A stretch of DNA of 46,803 nucleotides from Candidatus Zambryskiibacteriota bacterium (GCA_023267045.1 JAHFOB010000007.1:1-46803), one strand, 5' to 3'; shown: positions 27,364-38,261, counted from the stretch's first letter. Program-made: numbers and translations. The notes: a model not told the origin generated them from the letters alone.

Positions 27364-27557
27364 AAACTTTCAAATTTGAGGGAATTTCGACGGGAGAAAT
27401 GCAAAAGACGAAAAGCCTTAGTTAGTGCTAAAGTGATGAGTATTTTGCATTTGGGTGAGAAGCGAAGCTTCGCAAGACCTTGAGCATTATTTATTCAGAA
27501 TGCGAAAGGTGTACAGTTTCTGTAAGAAACGAGAAATTTACCAAATTTGGAAGTTTA
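27364..27557 (+). ncRNA. Candidate structured element, copy B (abuts rpoD stop)
   Basis: Terminal stem AAACTTTCAAATTTG / CAAATTTGGAAGTTT; perfect AAATGCAAAA/TTTTGCATTT around GACGAAAAGCC..AGTGATGAG. Confidence 0.5.
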
Positions 27558-27558
27558 T

Positions 27559-28848
27559 TTACAAATAATTACGCAACCTGTTGATCTTGTCATGCTGTCT
27601 GATTTTTTCATGCGCCTTGGCCTCAATCTGTCTAATTCTCTCTCGAGTCACACCGAATTCCTTACCCACTTCTTCTAGTGTATGTGTTACCCCGTCAACC
27701 AAACCGTGCCTTAGCTCTAGAATTTTTCTTTCTTTTTCTGGTAAGTCATTTAATATTTCTTTTACCTGATCTGAAATAATTCGTCGTGATGCTTCTTGCT
27801 CTGGTGAAAGAATTTTGTCATCTGCCAAAAAGTCACCAAGTTTACTTTTACCATCGTCTTCTTCACCTATTGGACTTTCTAAAGACAGAGTGCTTTGATC
27901 TATTTTTTCGATTGTATAGATTTTATCAACGGTTAGATTCATTTCTGTAGCAATTTCTTCTGGTAGTGGATCACGACCAAGATCTTGTGAAAGTCGTCTG
28001 ACAACCTGCTTATATTTAGCGATAGTTTCTACCATATGCACAGGCACACGAATAGTACGTGATTGGTCAGCCAGTGCGCGAGTGATAGCTTGACGAATCC
28101 ACCATGTTGCGTAGGTTGAAAACTTATATCCTTTAGTCCAGTCAAATTTATCTACCGCTTTGAAAAGACCAAGGTTTCCTTCCTGGATAAGATCAAGGAG
28201 TGTTAAGTCGGCACTGCGATTTGCATACTTTTTAGCAATTGAAACAACCAAACGCAAGTTTGCTCGCGCCAAAAGATTTTTGGCTTCAATATCTCCGGCT
28301 TGAATACGACGGGCCAGTTCCTTTTCCATACTTCCGGAAATGAGTTGATATTGACCGATTTCTTTCAAATACATCTGGATTGAGTCGTATGATGACTCAC
28401 TTGCTCGTCCATATGTATATTTTTTACCGACCAAGTCTTCTGCGGATGGAGTCTCTAGTAATCCTCCACCCTCGAGCACGTCAATACCTCCAGTTCCAAG
28501 TTTTTCGTAAAGTTCATCCAAAAATAAAATATCTTCTTCGACATTTGGAAACTCTTTTAAGATCTCATCGTATGTAACATAACCACGCTCTTTTCCTTTG
28601 GCTAGAAGTTTTGCCATACCTTCTTGCTGTCTATCATGTTTTTTGGTTGGCTTTATCTGCTTTGATGATTTACCCCCAGATGAACCCGCGTAAAAAGTTT
28701 TTCCTTTCTTTTTGTGACGCAGTTTAGGCACTTTTATTTTTGCCTTTTTAGCTTTTTTTGTAGCTCTTTTCACCTTTTTTGTCGCTTTTTTGGCGGACTT
28801 TCGTGATTTGAGCTTATTCTTTTTTGATTTTGATTTACTTTTTTTCAT
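27559..28848 (-). CDS. rpoD: RNA polymerase primary sigma factor
   Basis: [60 protein letters not shown]; Lys-rich N-terminal extension. Confidence 0.96.
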   Translation of the reverse strand: MKKSKSKSKKNKLKSRKSAKKATKKVKRATKKAKKAKIKVPKLRHKKKGKTFYAGSSGGKSSKQIKPTKKHDRQQEGMAKLLAKGKERGYVTYDEILKEFPNVEEDILFLDELYEKLGTGGIDVLEGGGLLETPSAEDLVGKKYTYGRASESSYDSIQMYLKEIGQYQLISGSMEKELARRIQAGDIEAKNLLARANLRLVVSIAKKYANRSADLTLLDLIQEGNLGLFKAVDKFDWTKGYKFSTYATWWIRQAITRALADQSRTIRVPVHMVETIAKYKQVVRRLSQDLGRDPLPEEIATEMNLTVDKIYTIEKIDQSTLSLESPIGEEDDGKSKLGDFLADDKILSPEQEASRRIISDQVKEILNDLPEKERKILELRHGLVDGVTHTLEEVGKEFGVTRERIRQIEAKAHEKIRQHDKINRLRNYL

Positions 28849-28948
28849 CCCGTTAGAAGTACCAGTAAATTCTCTCTACTATGGTACAGAAATTAAATTA
28901 TTAATCACATATTCCCGTATTGAAACTTGGACTGAAACTTCTAACGGG
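28849..28948 (-). repeat. Palindromic element CCCGTTAGAAGT...ACTTCTAACGGG spanning dnaG stop to rpoD start
   Basis: 12-nt perfect inverted repeat 28849-28860/28937-28948; internal GTACCA/TGGTAC hairpin. Confidence 0.88.
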
Positions 28949-30686
28949 ATTCATAAATATTTTTGATTGCGTTCAGTTTTTTTGAAATATCCTGACACAT
29001 TTCTAAATATTTTAGAACATCTCCGCTATTTTTCGTCTGCTCTGCTTTTTGTAGATTAACCATTGCTTCGGAAAATTCTTTTTTCAAATGCTCCTCCTCG
29101 AGCCGAACCAAGAGCTCTGCCCAATCTTCTTTTACATTAGTTTTGTTATTATAGTATGCTTCTATCTCAAATAACAGAGATTCTTTTTCCTTCTCAAAAA
29201 ATGCCAAGAGGTCATCTGTCCTAGAACCCAGAACCTGCCTTACTTTCCCCTCAAACTCAACCATATCTACACCTGAGATAGGTGTTTTATTTGCCTTTTG
29301 CCAGAAAATGATACCTATAACCCTTTTTTCTATAGTATCAACTTTTTTTAAGATTGGTGAGCTAGTTTCTGCTTTTGAGTCAAATTTTGTACTTTTTGTC
29401 CCAAGTTTTTTCAAATCATCCCACAGAGCTTCTTCTTTTATAAAAGCTTTTTGAGCAATAATCTTTATAAAATGCGATTGTTCTATTGAACTGGGGATTT
29501 CTGCAACATAAGGCAGAACGTGTTTTTGAATTTCTCTTCCAAGTTCACGTGGAGCAAGATTTTGAGAAATCAGCGTATCTGTGTAAAAATCTATGATGTG
29601 TTTTGAATTTTTTAGAGACCTGACTAACTCATCGACATTATCTTTTGCCAAATCAGCGGGATCTTTACCGACAGGCATTTGAGCAATCTTCAGTTCCATA
29701 CCAAGCCTTAGAGCTATTTGGCTACTTCTGTCAGAAGCTCTAAACCCAGCTGTATCACCGTCATAGGCAACTATTATCCTGTTTGAAAATCTCTGAAGTT
29801 TTACCAGGTGATTTTCGGTCAAAGCTGTGCCGGACGAAGCTACAGTATTTGTAATTCCAGCTTGATGCATCATGACAAGATCCATTTGTCCTTCTACAAG
29901 TATTGAATAATCTTTCAATCTGATATCTTTTTTGGCTTTGTCTAATCCGAAAAGAATTTCTGATTTATTAAATAAAACTGTTTCTGGACTATTTAGATAC
30001 TTCGGAGCATTTACTTGCCCTGAGTAAGTCGAAGGGTCATCTGACACAAGTATTCTTCCAGAAAAACCAACGACTCTTCCAGAAGAATCATTTATCGGGA
30101 ACATTATTCGACCGCGAAACGTATCATAATGGGTCGAAGTTCCACCTTCTTTACGTTTAATTAAACCGACTTTTTCCATATCAGATATACTTACATCTTT
30201 TGAGTTTAGATACTCAAAAAGCTCTCTCCATTCTAGAGTAGAATAACCTATTCTGAATTCTTTTATAGTTTTTTCGGTAAGTCCTCTGGACGTCAAATAA
30301 TCCAGAGCTTGTTTGTTTTCTGATAATTTTTTCTCATAGAAAAATACTGCTTGTTCTAAAACAGAATGAAGTCTTTGTTTCTCTGTTTTTTCTGATTTGC
30401 TGTATGAGTCAAGATCCACTCCGGCCCGATCAGCCAAAATTTTCAATGCACCAACAAAATCAAGTTTCTCAAAATCCTGAACAAACGTGAAGATATCTCC
30501 TTTTGCGTGACAACCAAAACAATAGTAACTTCCACGATCTGGTGAGACGAAAAAGCTAGGCGTCTTCTCGTTATGAAAAGGACACCTGCCTTTATAGTTC
30601 GCTCCGGCTTTTTCTAGTTTTATGTACGAGCCAACTAGCGAAACGATATCTATTTTTGATTTTATTTGATCAACGGATGAGGACAT
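28941..30686 (-). CDS. dnaG: DNA primase
   Basis: CPFHNEKTPSFFVSPDRGSYYCFGC, VEGQMDLVMMHQAG, AYDGDTAGFRASDR. Confidence 0.96.
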   Translation of the reverse strand: MSSSVDQIKSKIDIVSLVGSYIKLEKAGANYKGRCPFHNEKTPSFFVSPDRGSYYCFGCHAKGDIFTFVQDFEKLDFVGALKILADRAGVDLDSYSKSEKTEKQRLHSVLEQAVFFYEKKLSENKQALDYLTSRGLTEKTIKEFRIGYSTLEWRELFEYLNSKDVSISDMEKVGLIKRKEGGTSTHYDTFRGRIMFPINDSSGRVVGFSGRILVSDDPSTYSGQVNAPKYLNSPETVLFNKSEILFGLDKAKKDIRLKDYSILVEGQMDLVMMHQAGITNTVASSGTALTENHLVKLQRFSNRIIVAYDGDTAGFRASDRSSQIALRLGMELKIAQMPVGKDPADLAKDNVDELVRSLKNSKHIIDFYTDTLISQNLAPRELGREIQKHVLPYVAEIPSSIEQSHFIKIIAQKAFIKEEALWDDLKKLGTKSTKFDSKAETSSPILKKVDTIEKRVIGIIFWQKANKTPISGVDMVEFEGKVRQVLGSRTDDLLAFFEKEKESLLFEIEAYYNNKTNVKEDWAELLVRLEEEHLKKEFSEAMVNLQKAEQTKNSGDVLKYLEMCQDISKKLNAIKNIYESR

Positions 30687-30692
30687 AGAAAA

Positions 30693-30770
30693 AAGTTATA
30701 AAGTTGAAAGTTGAAAGTATAAAGTAAATGCATTTGTATTCACTTTTTAACTTTATACTTTACACTTTCT
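30693..30770. repeat. AAAGTT-type short tandem motif with 12-nt inverted repeat
   Basis: AAAGTATAAAGT (30714-30725) / ACTTTATACTTT (30750-30761); flanking GTTGAAAGTTGAAAGT. Confidence 0.7.
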
Positions 30771-33700
30771 ACTGTTCCCCGTACACCTGTGGTCGATTTT
30801 CTCTCATATCAGAAATCATTTTGGCTTTCTTACTACCTTTGAAACCAGTACCAGCCGGTATCAGTCGTCCCAAAATAACGTTTTCCATAAGACCGGCCAG
30901 TGGATCAGCTGTACCACGAATAGCACTTGAAATAAGCATTCGTGTTGTGTGTTGGAATGCTGCTGCAGCTAGGAAACTTTTTCGAGAAAGTGAAACGTCG
31001 GTAATACCCATAACCACTTCCTCTAGTTTTGCCTCCTCTTTTCCGAGAGCTTTTACTCTACTATTTTCTTCAGAAATAAATGCCGATTCTACAATATCAC
31101 CCTCTAGGAAATTCGTATCTCCAGGATTTTTAATTCTTTTTCGTGAGAACATTTGTCTGACAATGGTTTCGATATGTTTTCTTGAAACAGTTTCTCCTTG
31201 AAGTTCATAAGGTTTGTTTATCTCGTGAATAAGATAATCAATAGTTTTGTCTTTGCCCGCATACTTGAACAATTCATCTATGTCAGCTGAACCATCAGTT
31301 ATTATGTCACCTTTTTTGACTTCATCTCCAACTTTAACCAAAATCGTTCTATTTAGCGAGATTGAATATTCAATTTTATTTTTTGCTTTTGTTCTATCTT
31401 CTAGACTAGGAGTTATAGAGATCATTTTTTCTTTATCTGTAATCTTGATTTCAGATATTGTTCCAGAAACTGAAACAACAATGGCAGGATTTTTTGGTTT
31501 TCGTTTTTCAAACAATTCTTCAACTCGTGGCAAACCAGAGACGATGTCTCCAGAAACTGACGCGGTACCTCCGGCGTGGAATGTTCTCATAGTTAGTTGT
31601 GTTCCCGGCTCACCGATAGCTTGCCCTGCCACTGTTCCTACCGCTTCACCAAGCTCGACTACTTTGTTTTTACCAAGATCAATGCCGTAACATTTCACAC
31701 AAATACCGTTTAGAGTTTTGCATGATAGTGGTGATCGAACAGAAACAGATGTTACACCTGAAGCCTCAACCGACTGTGCATCTTTCTTTGAAAGTAAATC
31801 TCCTTTTTTGAACAAAACTTTTCCATCTTTTCCTACAATATCTGCTGACAAGAAACGACCTTTGATATGTTTTGCAATAGGAATTTCAATTCCAGATATT
31901 GCGTGTTTATCTATAATAACGCCGTCTTTTGTACCACAATCCTCTTCCATAATAATAGTATCTTGGGCAACGACGAACATCTTTCGTGTTAGATATCCAG
32001 ACTTAGCAGTGTTGAGAGCGGTGTCAGTTAAACCTTTTCGTGCACCGTGAGTAGTTATGAAATATTCAAGTGGAGTTAGTCCCTCTTTTGAACAAGAAAT
32101 AATAGGAAATTCTATAGTTTCTCCAGCTGTATTCGTGATAAGACCTTTCATGCCGGCCATTTGAGTGATGTTACTCATCGTACCTCGAGCACCAGAGAGA
32201 ACCATGTCAGAAACGGGACCATTTTTTGGCAATGTACCAGGAATTAATTTTTCAATATCAGCTTTTGCTCCATGCCAGACTTCTATGGTTTGTCGCAATC
32301 TTTCTTCTTTTGAAATAAGACCGGCGTTGAAATGTCCCATAATCTCATCTGATTCTGCTTTTGACTTTGTAATAATAGCTTTTTTACCTTCTGGAATAAT
32401 CACATCGTCAATTCCCCATGTCACACCAGAATGTGTAGCGTATTTGAATCCGAAAGCTTTTATTTTGTCTATGATTTTTGGAATATTTTCAATGCTGTAT
32501 TTTTCAATAAGATCATCGACAAGATTTGCAATTTTCTTTCTTTCAATTTCACCGTTTATAAACGGATAATCCTGAGGCAAAACAGAGTTGAACAAAAGTC
32601 TTCCAACTGTTGTCTCAAATATTTTTCCATTAAACTGCTTGTATTTATCTCTATCTGTTGGCAAAACTTTTATTTTTGCTCGAAAAGAAACTGCCCCCAA
32701 GTCATAAGCTGTAATGGCAGCGTTTGGAGAAGAGAAGAATTTTCCTTCACCTTTTTCACCAGAAATTTCTTTTGTCATCCAATAACAACCTAGAACAATA
32801 TCTAGAAGTTTTGCAGAAACTGTTGGGTCTCCAGAACCAGGCTTTAGAATATTTTTATCTGACGCCATGATCTCACGAGCTTCCATTTGCGCTTCATCAG
32901 AAAGTGGGACGTGAACAGCCATCTGGTCACCATCGAAATCGGCGTTGAAAGCAGAACAAACTAGTGGGTGAAGTTGAATAGCATTTCCCTCAATCAAAAC
33001 TGGTTGAAAAGCTTGGATACCAAGTCTGTGTAGAGTCGGCGCTCGATTTAACAAAACATATTTACCAGAAATAACTTCTTCCAAAATAGCCCAAACTTCT
33101 GCTATACCGTCTTCGATAAGCTTTGAAGCTCCTCGGATGTTATAAGCCAATTCTTTTTGAAGAAGTTGAGAGATAACAAACGGCTTGAAAAGTTCCAGCG
33201 CCATGTGTTTTGGTAAACCACACTGGTCAATGTGCAAATCAGGACCGACAACAATAACAGAACGACCAGAATAGTCTACTCGTTTACCAAGTAGGTTCTG
33301 TCTAAAAATACCTCGCTTACCTTTTAGGTTATCAGCAAGAGATTTTAGTGGTCTACGTTGAGACTGATTTGCTGTGTTAGAAGCAGAACCATGGCGAACA
33401 GAGTTGTCTATAAGAGCATCCACAGCTTCCTGCAAAATTCTTTTTTCATTTCGCAAAATAACATCAGGAGCATGAATTTCCTTTAGTTTTTTCAATCGAT
33501 TATTTCTGTTTATCACTCGTCTGTACAAATCGTTAACATCGGATGTGGCATAGCGACCACCGTCTAGTGGAACCATCGGTCGAAGCGCTGGAGGTATAAC
33601 AGGAATATGTGTCAAAAACATCCATTCTGGTCGTATATTTGAACTGATCATCGCTGAAACAATTCCTATTCTTTTATTGATTTTAGAAATTTCGAGACTT

Positions 33701-34431
33701 CCGGCTTTTTCTAATTCTTTTTTAAGTTCGACTAGAAGTTTATTTAGATCAATTTTCTTGAATATGTTGTAGATAGCTTCAGCACCAATACCGGCTTCAA
33801 ACATCGTTCCATATTTCATTCCGAAATTATAATATTCAACTTCATCGAGAACTCGACCTTCTTGTATAGATTCTATTTCTCTTTTTGCGTTAAGAAGCAT
33901 TTCTTTAACTGCTTCTTTTGTTTTTTCATCCTGTAGAGATTTTACTTTAGATTTATATTCAGAATCTAAATCTTTCAAGTATTTCACTCTATCCTCTTCA
34001 GAAACTTTTGTAACAATATAACCAGCAAAGTAAACAACTTTTTCTATATCTGAAGTAGGGATACCCAAAATCGAACTGATTCGACTTGGCATTGATTTCA
34101 AAAACCAGATGTGAGAAACGACAGTTGCGAGCTCAATATGCCCCATTCTTTCACGACGAACTATTGATCGAGTTATCTCCACCCCACATTTTTCACAGAC
34201 AATTCCTTTGTAACGAATTCCTCGATATTTTCCACAATAACACTCGTAGTCTTTGTCTGGACCGAAAATTTTCTCGTCAAAGAGACCGTTCTTTTCTGAA
34301 CGTTGTGTACGATAGTTTATTGTCTCTGGTTTTGTAACTTCACCAAATGACCACTCTTTTATTCTTTCCGGAGAAGCTACTTTTAGAGCTATTGTTTCAA
34401 AATCGTTTGAGTCTGTTGTTCTTGTTCTCAT
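30769..34431 (-). CDS. rpoC: RNA polymerase beta' subunit
   Basis: NADFDGDQMAVHVPLS, GEPGTQLTMRTFHAGG, CGKYRGIRYKGIVCEKCGVE. Confidence 0.98.
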   Translation of the reverse strand: MRTRTTDSNDFETIALKVASPERIKEWSFGEVTKPETINYRTQRSEKNGLFDEKIFGPDKDYECYCGKYRGIRYKGIVCEKCGVEITRSIVRRERMGHIELATVVSHIWFLKSMPSRISSILGIPTSDIEKVVYFAGYIVTKVSEEDRVKYLKDLDSEYKSKVKSLQDEKTKEAVKEMLLNAKREIESIQEGRVLDEVEYYNFGMKYGTMFEAGIGAEAIYNIFKKIDLNKLLVELKKELEKAGSLEISKINKRIGIVSAMISSNIRPEWMFLTHIPVIPPALRPMVPLDGGRYATSDVNDLYRRVINRNNRLKKLKEIHAPDVILRNEKRILQEAVDALIDNSVRHGSASNTANQSQRRPLKSLADNLKGKRGIFRQNLLGKRVDYSGRSVIVVGPDLHIDQCGLPKHMALELFKPFVISQLLQKELAYNIRGASKLIEDGIAEVWAILEEVISGKYVLLNRAPTLHRLGIQAFQPVLIEGNAIQLHPLVCSAFNADFDGDQMAVHVPLSDEAQMEAREIMASDKNILKPGSGDPTVSAKLLDIVLGCYWMTKEISGEKGEGKFFSSPNAAITAYDLGAVSFRAKIKVLPTDRDKYKQFNGKIFETTVGRLLFNSVLPQDYPFINGEIERKKIANLVDDLIEKYSIENIPKIIDKIKAFGFKYATHSGVTWGIDDVIIPEGKKAIITKSKAESDEIMGHFNAGLISKEERLRQTIEVWHGAKADIEKLIPGTLPKNGPVSDMVLSGARGTMSNITQMAGMKGLITNTAGETIEFPIISCSKEGLTPLEYFITTHGARKGLTDTALNTAKSGYLTRKMFVVAQDTIIMEEDCGTKDGVIIDKHAISGIEIPIAKHIKGRFLSADIVGKDGKVLFKKGDLLSKKDAQSVEASGVTSVSVRSPLSCKTLNGICVKCYGIDLGKNKVVELGEAVGTVAGQAIGEPGTQLTMRTFHAGGTASVSGDIVSGLPRVEELFEKRKPKNPAIVVSVSGTISEIKITDKEKMISITPSLEDRTKAKNKIEYSISLNRTILVKVGDEVKKGDIITDGSADIDELFKYAGKDKTIDYLIHEINKPYELQGETVSRKHIETIVRQMFSRKRIKNPGDTNFLEGDIVESAFISEENSRVKALGKEEAKLEEVVMGITDVSLSRKSFLAAAAFQHTTRMLISSAIRGTADPLAGLMENVILGRLIPAGTGFKGSKKAKMISDMRENRPQVYGEQ

Positions 34432-34449
34432 AGTATTTTTTTAATTAAA

Positions 34450-37400
34450 TTATTGTCGACCTTGATTAAGCACCTCTTTCGACCCTTTTTTGATTTGAAC
34501 ATCCAAAGCTAAACCTCGAAGATTATTTAACAAAACGTTAAATGATGCTGGAGTATTGAGCTGTGTAATCGGCAATCCTTTGACAATAGCATCAAAAGCG
34601 CTCGATCTACCAACAATATCGTCTGATTTTACTGTCAAAATTTCCTGCAATGTATGCGCTGCTCCATGACCGAGTAATGCCCAAACTTCCATTTCTCCAA
34701 ATCTCTGACCCCCGTTTTGAGCTTTTCCGCCAAGTGGCTGTTGGGTGATAAGTGAGTATGGCCCAATAGATCGCATGTGGATTTTATCTTCAACCATGTG
34801 GTGAAGTTTCAATATATACATGTAACCAACAGCGATTTCTTGTTCAAATCTCTCGCCTGTTCGTCCGTCAAAAAGTTTCATTTTACCTGTCGGAGATATT
34901 CCAGCTTTTATTAGTTCCTCTTTTATTTCTTCACCAGTTGAACCGATAAAAGGTGGAACGATAGCTTGATAACCAAGCGTATGTGCGGCAAGACCCAAAT
35001 GCAATTCTAAAATCTGACCCAAGTTCATACGAGAAGGCACACCAAGCGGTGTCAGTATCACATCGATAGGAGTTCCATCCTCCATGTATGGCATATCTTC
35101 TTCCGGCAAAATTCGTGAAATAACACCCTTGTTTCCGTGTCGTCCAGCAAGTTTGTCTCCAACAGAAACGTTTCGAAGTTGGGCCACCTCAATGTGAATT
35201 CTTTTTATGATTCCAGAATCTAGTTTATCGCCTTTTTCTCTTGAGAAAACTTGAACTTTTATAACACGACCACGTTTACCTCCTTCCATTCTCTTTGATG
35301 TATCTTTTACATCATGAGCTTTCTCGCCAAAAAGTGATCTCAAAAGTCTTTCCTCCGGAGTTAGTTGTGTTTCACCCTTTGGCGTAATTTTACCAACCAA
35401 AATATCCCCAGGTCGGACTTCGCTACCTACTTGAACGATACCGTCTTCGGCCAGATTTTTTAGCTTACTTTCACCGACGTTTGGAATATCACATGTTGTC
35501 ACTTCAGGACCGAGCTTTGTATCACGAACATTTACTATAAATTCTTCAATATGTATTGATGTGAATTTGGAATCTTTTACAACTCTTTCAGAAAGAATAA
35601 TGGCGTCCTCGTAGTTTGAACCACTCCAAGACATAAAAGCAATGAGCATATTCTGTCCTATTGCTGCCTGGCCTCCAACAGAAGCCGATGTGTCAGCCAA
35701 AACAGTTCCTTTCTTTACTTTGTCGCCAACATTAACACTTGGTCTCTGATGAAAAGCAGTAAAACCATTTGTTCTTGAGAAGACAACGAGTTTGTGTTCT
35801 TTTTCTTTACCTTTACTATTTTTAACAACTATTTTTTTACCATCAGCGTGAGTAACTGTTCCTTCCTCTTGAGCTATGACAATTCTTCCAGTATTTCTGA
35901 CAGCATCTCCTTCCATTCCTGTGGCAACTAGAGGTGCTTCTGGAACAATACAAGGCGTAGCCTGTTTTTGCATGTTACTTGCCATCAAGGCTCGAGAAGC
36001 TTCATCATGGTTTAAGAAAGGAATCATTGATGTGGCAATAGAAAAAGCCTGGTTTGTAGCAACATCCATAAAATCAACTTTATCTTTAGAAATAGTTGTC
36101 GGCTCACCTTCAACACGAACTTCTACTTCTGAAATCGTGATTTTTCCTTCAGCATCAACTGGTGTTGCGGCATGAGCAATAACATAACCTTCTTCTTCGG
36201 AAGCGTTAAGATAAACTATTTCGTCTGTTACTTTTCCATTTTTTACTTTTGCATACGGAGTCTCAATCATGCCAAAGCTATTGATTCGAGCGTATACGGA
36301 AAGACGCAAAACAAGACCAATATTTGGACCTTCTGGAGTATGTATTGGACAAAGTCGTCCGTAGTGAGAGGGGTGCACGTCTCGAACTTCAAATCCCGCT
36401 CGAGTTCTGTTTAGTCCTCCAGGTCCGAGAGCAGAAAGTGTTCGTAAATGTTCGATTTCAGCCACAGGATTTTCCTGAAGCATAAACTGTGATAGTTGGT
36501 TTGTAGTGAAAAATTCTTTGATTCGAGCCTGAAGTGGTTTTGGTGAGATAAATTGAACAGGAAGAGTGACGTCAGTATCAATAGTAGACATTCTGTTTTG
36601 AATATTTCGCTTGATCTGTGACATTCCTTTTCGAATTTGCATTTGAAAAAGTTCACCAACAAAACGCACTCTTCGAGTACCTAAGTGGTCAATATCGTCT
36701 TGGATTGCGTGTGGAGTGTTGTTTAGAAGCGCGATGTGAGAAATAATAGTAACAATATCTTCAATGGAAAGAGTTTTTCTTTTCAGCTCTTTATCATCCA
36801 TTTTCTTATTAAAACGCTTGTTAAACATGTGTCGCCCAACTGGAGAGAGGTCGTATCTTTCTGATTCAAAAATAGAATTGACAAATTCTTTTGCGTTTTC
36901 GGCTGTGGCGAGATCACCGTCTCGAAGTCTTTTGTGTATTTCTATAAAGGCCTCATCAACAGTTTTGCCATGATCTTTCAGTAAAGTTTTTTCTATAGAA
37001 GCTGTAGCAAATTTATCAGAAGCAAAAAGTTTTTTGATCGCAGTATCATCTTTTGCTCCAAAAACACGAAGTAATGTTGTAACCGGAAACTTTCTTTTTC
37101 GATCAATTCTAACAGTAATCATCCCCTCTGCATCTGATTCTATCTCTACCCAAGCACCCCTAGAAGGTATAATCTTAGCCCCAAAAAGCTGTCGGCCTTT
37201 AACATCAGAAGCTGTAAAAAATACTCCATATGAACGAGCGAGCTGTGGAACAATAACGCGTTCAATGCCAGAAACAATAAAAGTTCCATGAGAAGTCATC
37301 AGTGGAAAATCCGCCATGAAAATCTCTTGTTCTTTTTCTGTACCTAGAATATGATTCTTCAATCGAACTTTTACTTTCAGTGGCGCATCATAATTTAATT

Positions 37401-37653
37401 TGTTGTCTTTTGCGTGATACTCATCATGCTTTGCCTCAGCAAGTTCAAATCCAGTAAAATCAAGTGTAAACTTTTTCTCTGAATAATCTTTGATAGAAGA
37501 AAACTCTTCAAATACTTCTTTCAGTCCTTTTTCTATGAGCTCCTTGAAAGAGTTCAGTTGTGGTTCAACAAAGTTTGGAGTTGGCACAAGTGGTTTTTTC
37601 CACCGACTGAAAAACTTTTGTGGACGTGCAGTAGTATTAGTAATATTTTGCAT
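34450..37653 (-). CDS. rpoB: RNA polymerase beta subunit
   Basis: GRLCPIHTPEGPNIGLV, RHGNKGVIS, GGQRFGEMEVWAL. Confidence 0.98.
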   Translation of the reverse strand: MQNITNTTARPQKFFSRWKKPLVPTPNFVEPQLNSFKELIEKGLKEVFEEFSSIKDYSEKKFTLDFTGFELAEAKHDEYHAKDNKLNYDAPLKVKVRLKNHILGTEKEQEIFMADFPLMTSHGTFIVSGIERVIVPQLARSYGVFFTASDVKGRQLFGAKIIPSRGAWVEIESDAEGMITVRIDRKRKFPVTTLLRVFGAKDDTAIKKLFASDKFATASIEKTLLKDHGKTVDEAFIEIHKRLRDGDLATAENAKEFVNSIFESERYDLSPVGRHMFNKRFNKKMDDKELKRKTLSIEDIVTIISHIALLNNTPHAIQDDIDHLGTRRVRFVGELFQMQIRKGMSQIKRNIQNRMSTIDTDVTLPVQFISPKPLQARIKEFFTTNQLSQFMLQENPVAEIEHLRTLSALGPGGLNRTRAGFEVRDVHPSHYGRLCPIHTPEGPNIGLVLRLSVYARINSFGMIETPYAKVKNGKVTDEIVYLNASEEEGYVIAHAATPVDAEGKITISEVEVRVEGEPTTISKDKVDFMDVATNQAFSIATSMIPFLNHDEASRALMASNMQKQATPCIVPEAPLVATGMEGDAVRNTGRIVIAQEEGTVTHADGKKIVVKNSKGKEKEHKLVVFSRTNGFTAFHQRPSVNVGDKVKKGTVLADTSASVGGQAAIGQNMLIAFMSWSGSNYEDAIILSERVVKDSKFTSIHIEEFIVNVRDTKLGPEVTTCDIPNVGESKLKNLAEDGIVQVGSEVRPGDILVGKITPKGETQLTPEERLLRSLFGEKAHDVKDTSKRMEGGKRGRVIKVQVFSREKGDKLDSGIIKRIHIEVAQLRNVSVGDKLAGRHGNKGVISRILPEEDMPYMEDGTPIDVILTPLGVPSRMNLGQILELHLGLAAHTLGYQAIVPPFIGSTGEEIKEELIKAGISPTGKMKLFDGRTGERFEQEIAVGYMYILKLHHMVEDKIHMRSIGPYSLITQQPLGGKAQNGGQRFGEMEVWALLGHGAAHTLQEILTVKSDDIVGRSSAFDAIVKGLPITQLNTPASFNVLLNNLRGLALDVQIKKGSKEVLNQGRQ

Positions 37654-37719
37654 AAAAAATTTATACTTAATTAAAAATGCCCTTTTAATAAAATAAAACG
37701 CAAAAAAACAAGCAAAAGG

Positions 37720-37741
37720 GAACCTTACCCTCTAAAGGTTC
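37720..37741 (-). promoter_or_regulatory. Short hairpin in rpoB leader
   Basis: GAACCTT-accctcta-AAGGTTC. Confidence 0.4.
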
Positions 37742-38015
37742 ACATTTTAGACTTATAATTTTGTTATCGATTTAAACCCAAATGAGTAGCGAGAACCAAT
37801 TAACCCGTTAAAATATTGTATTCCGCTTCATCAGTCAAAACTCAATCGTGTGAAGTTAGGGAGAGTATACGTCAAGTAGGTATATTTTGTCAAGCATATT
37901 GTCAATCGACTTATCCACAACTATCCAACCATAACTTATAAACAAGGTTCATTATTTACTTTAGACCCTAAAATAGGTATTATTTGTAGCTGGAACTGTT
38001 CCCCAGGAGGTAACG

Positions 38016-38255
38016 ATGCGACAGGATGTTATTGGGAGTATTGCGGGGTGGCCGTGCATATTCCTCAGCCACCCAAGCGACAACGCTCTTCTTCCATCAC
38101 GATTTCGAATTATGATCAAAGTACTTGGCGCACACATGCGTGGGTATGATGGTCACGAGTTTGAAATTCGCGGATTGGGCGAAAATCTCCGCAAAGCTCG
38201 CCGAGATGCGTTGGAGTTAATGAGATTCGCAGGAATTCCGACGAATGCGTTGTAA
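38016..38255 (+). CDS. Hypothetical small protein
   Basis: 79 aa, SD AGGAGG, own terminator downstream. Confidence 0.6.
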   Translation: MRQDVIGSIAGWPCIFLSHPSDNALLPSRFRIMIKVLGAHMRGYDGHEFEIRGLGENLRKARRDALELMRFAGIPTNAL

Positions 38256-38261
38256 CACACA

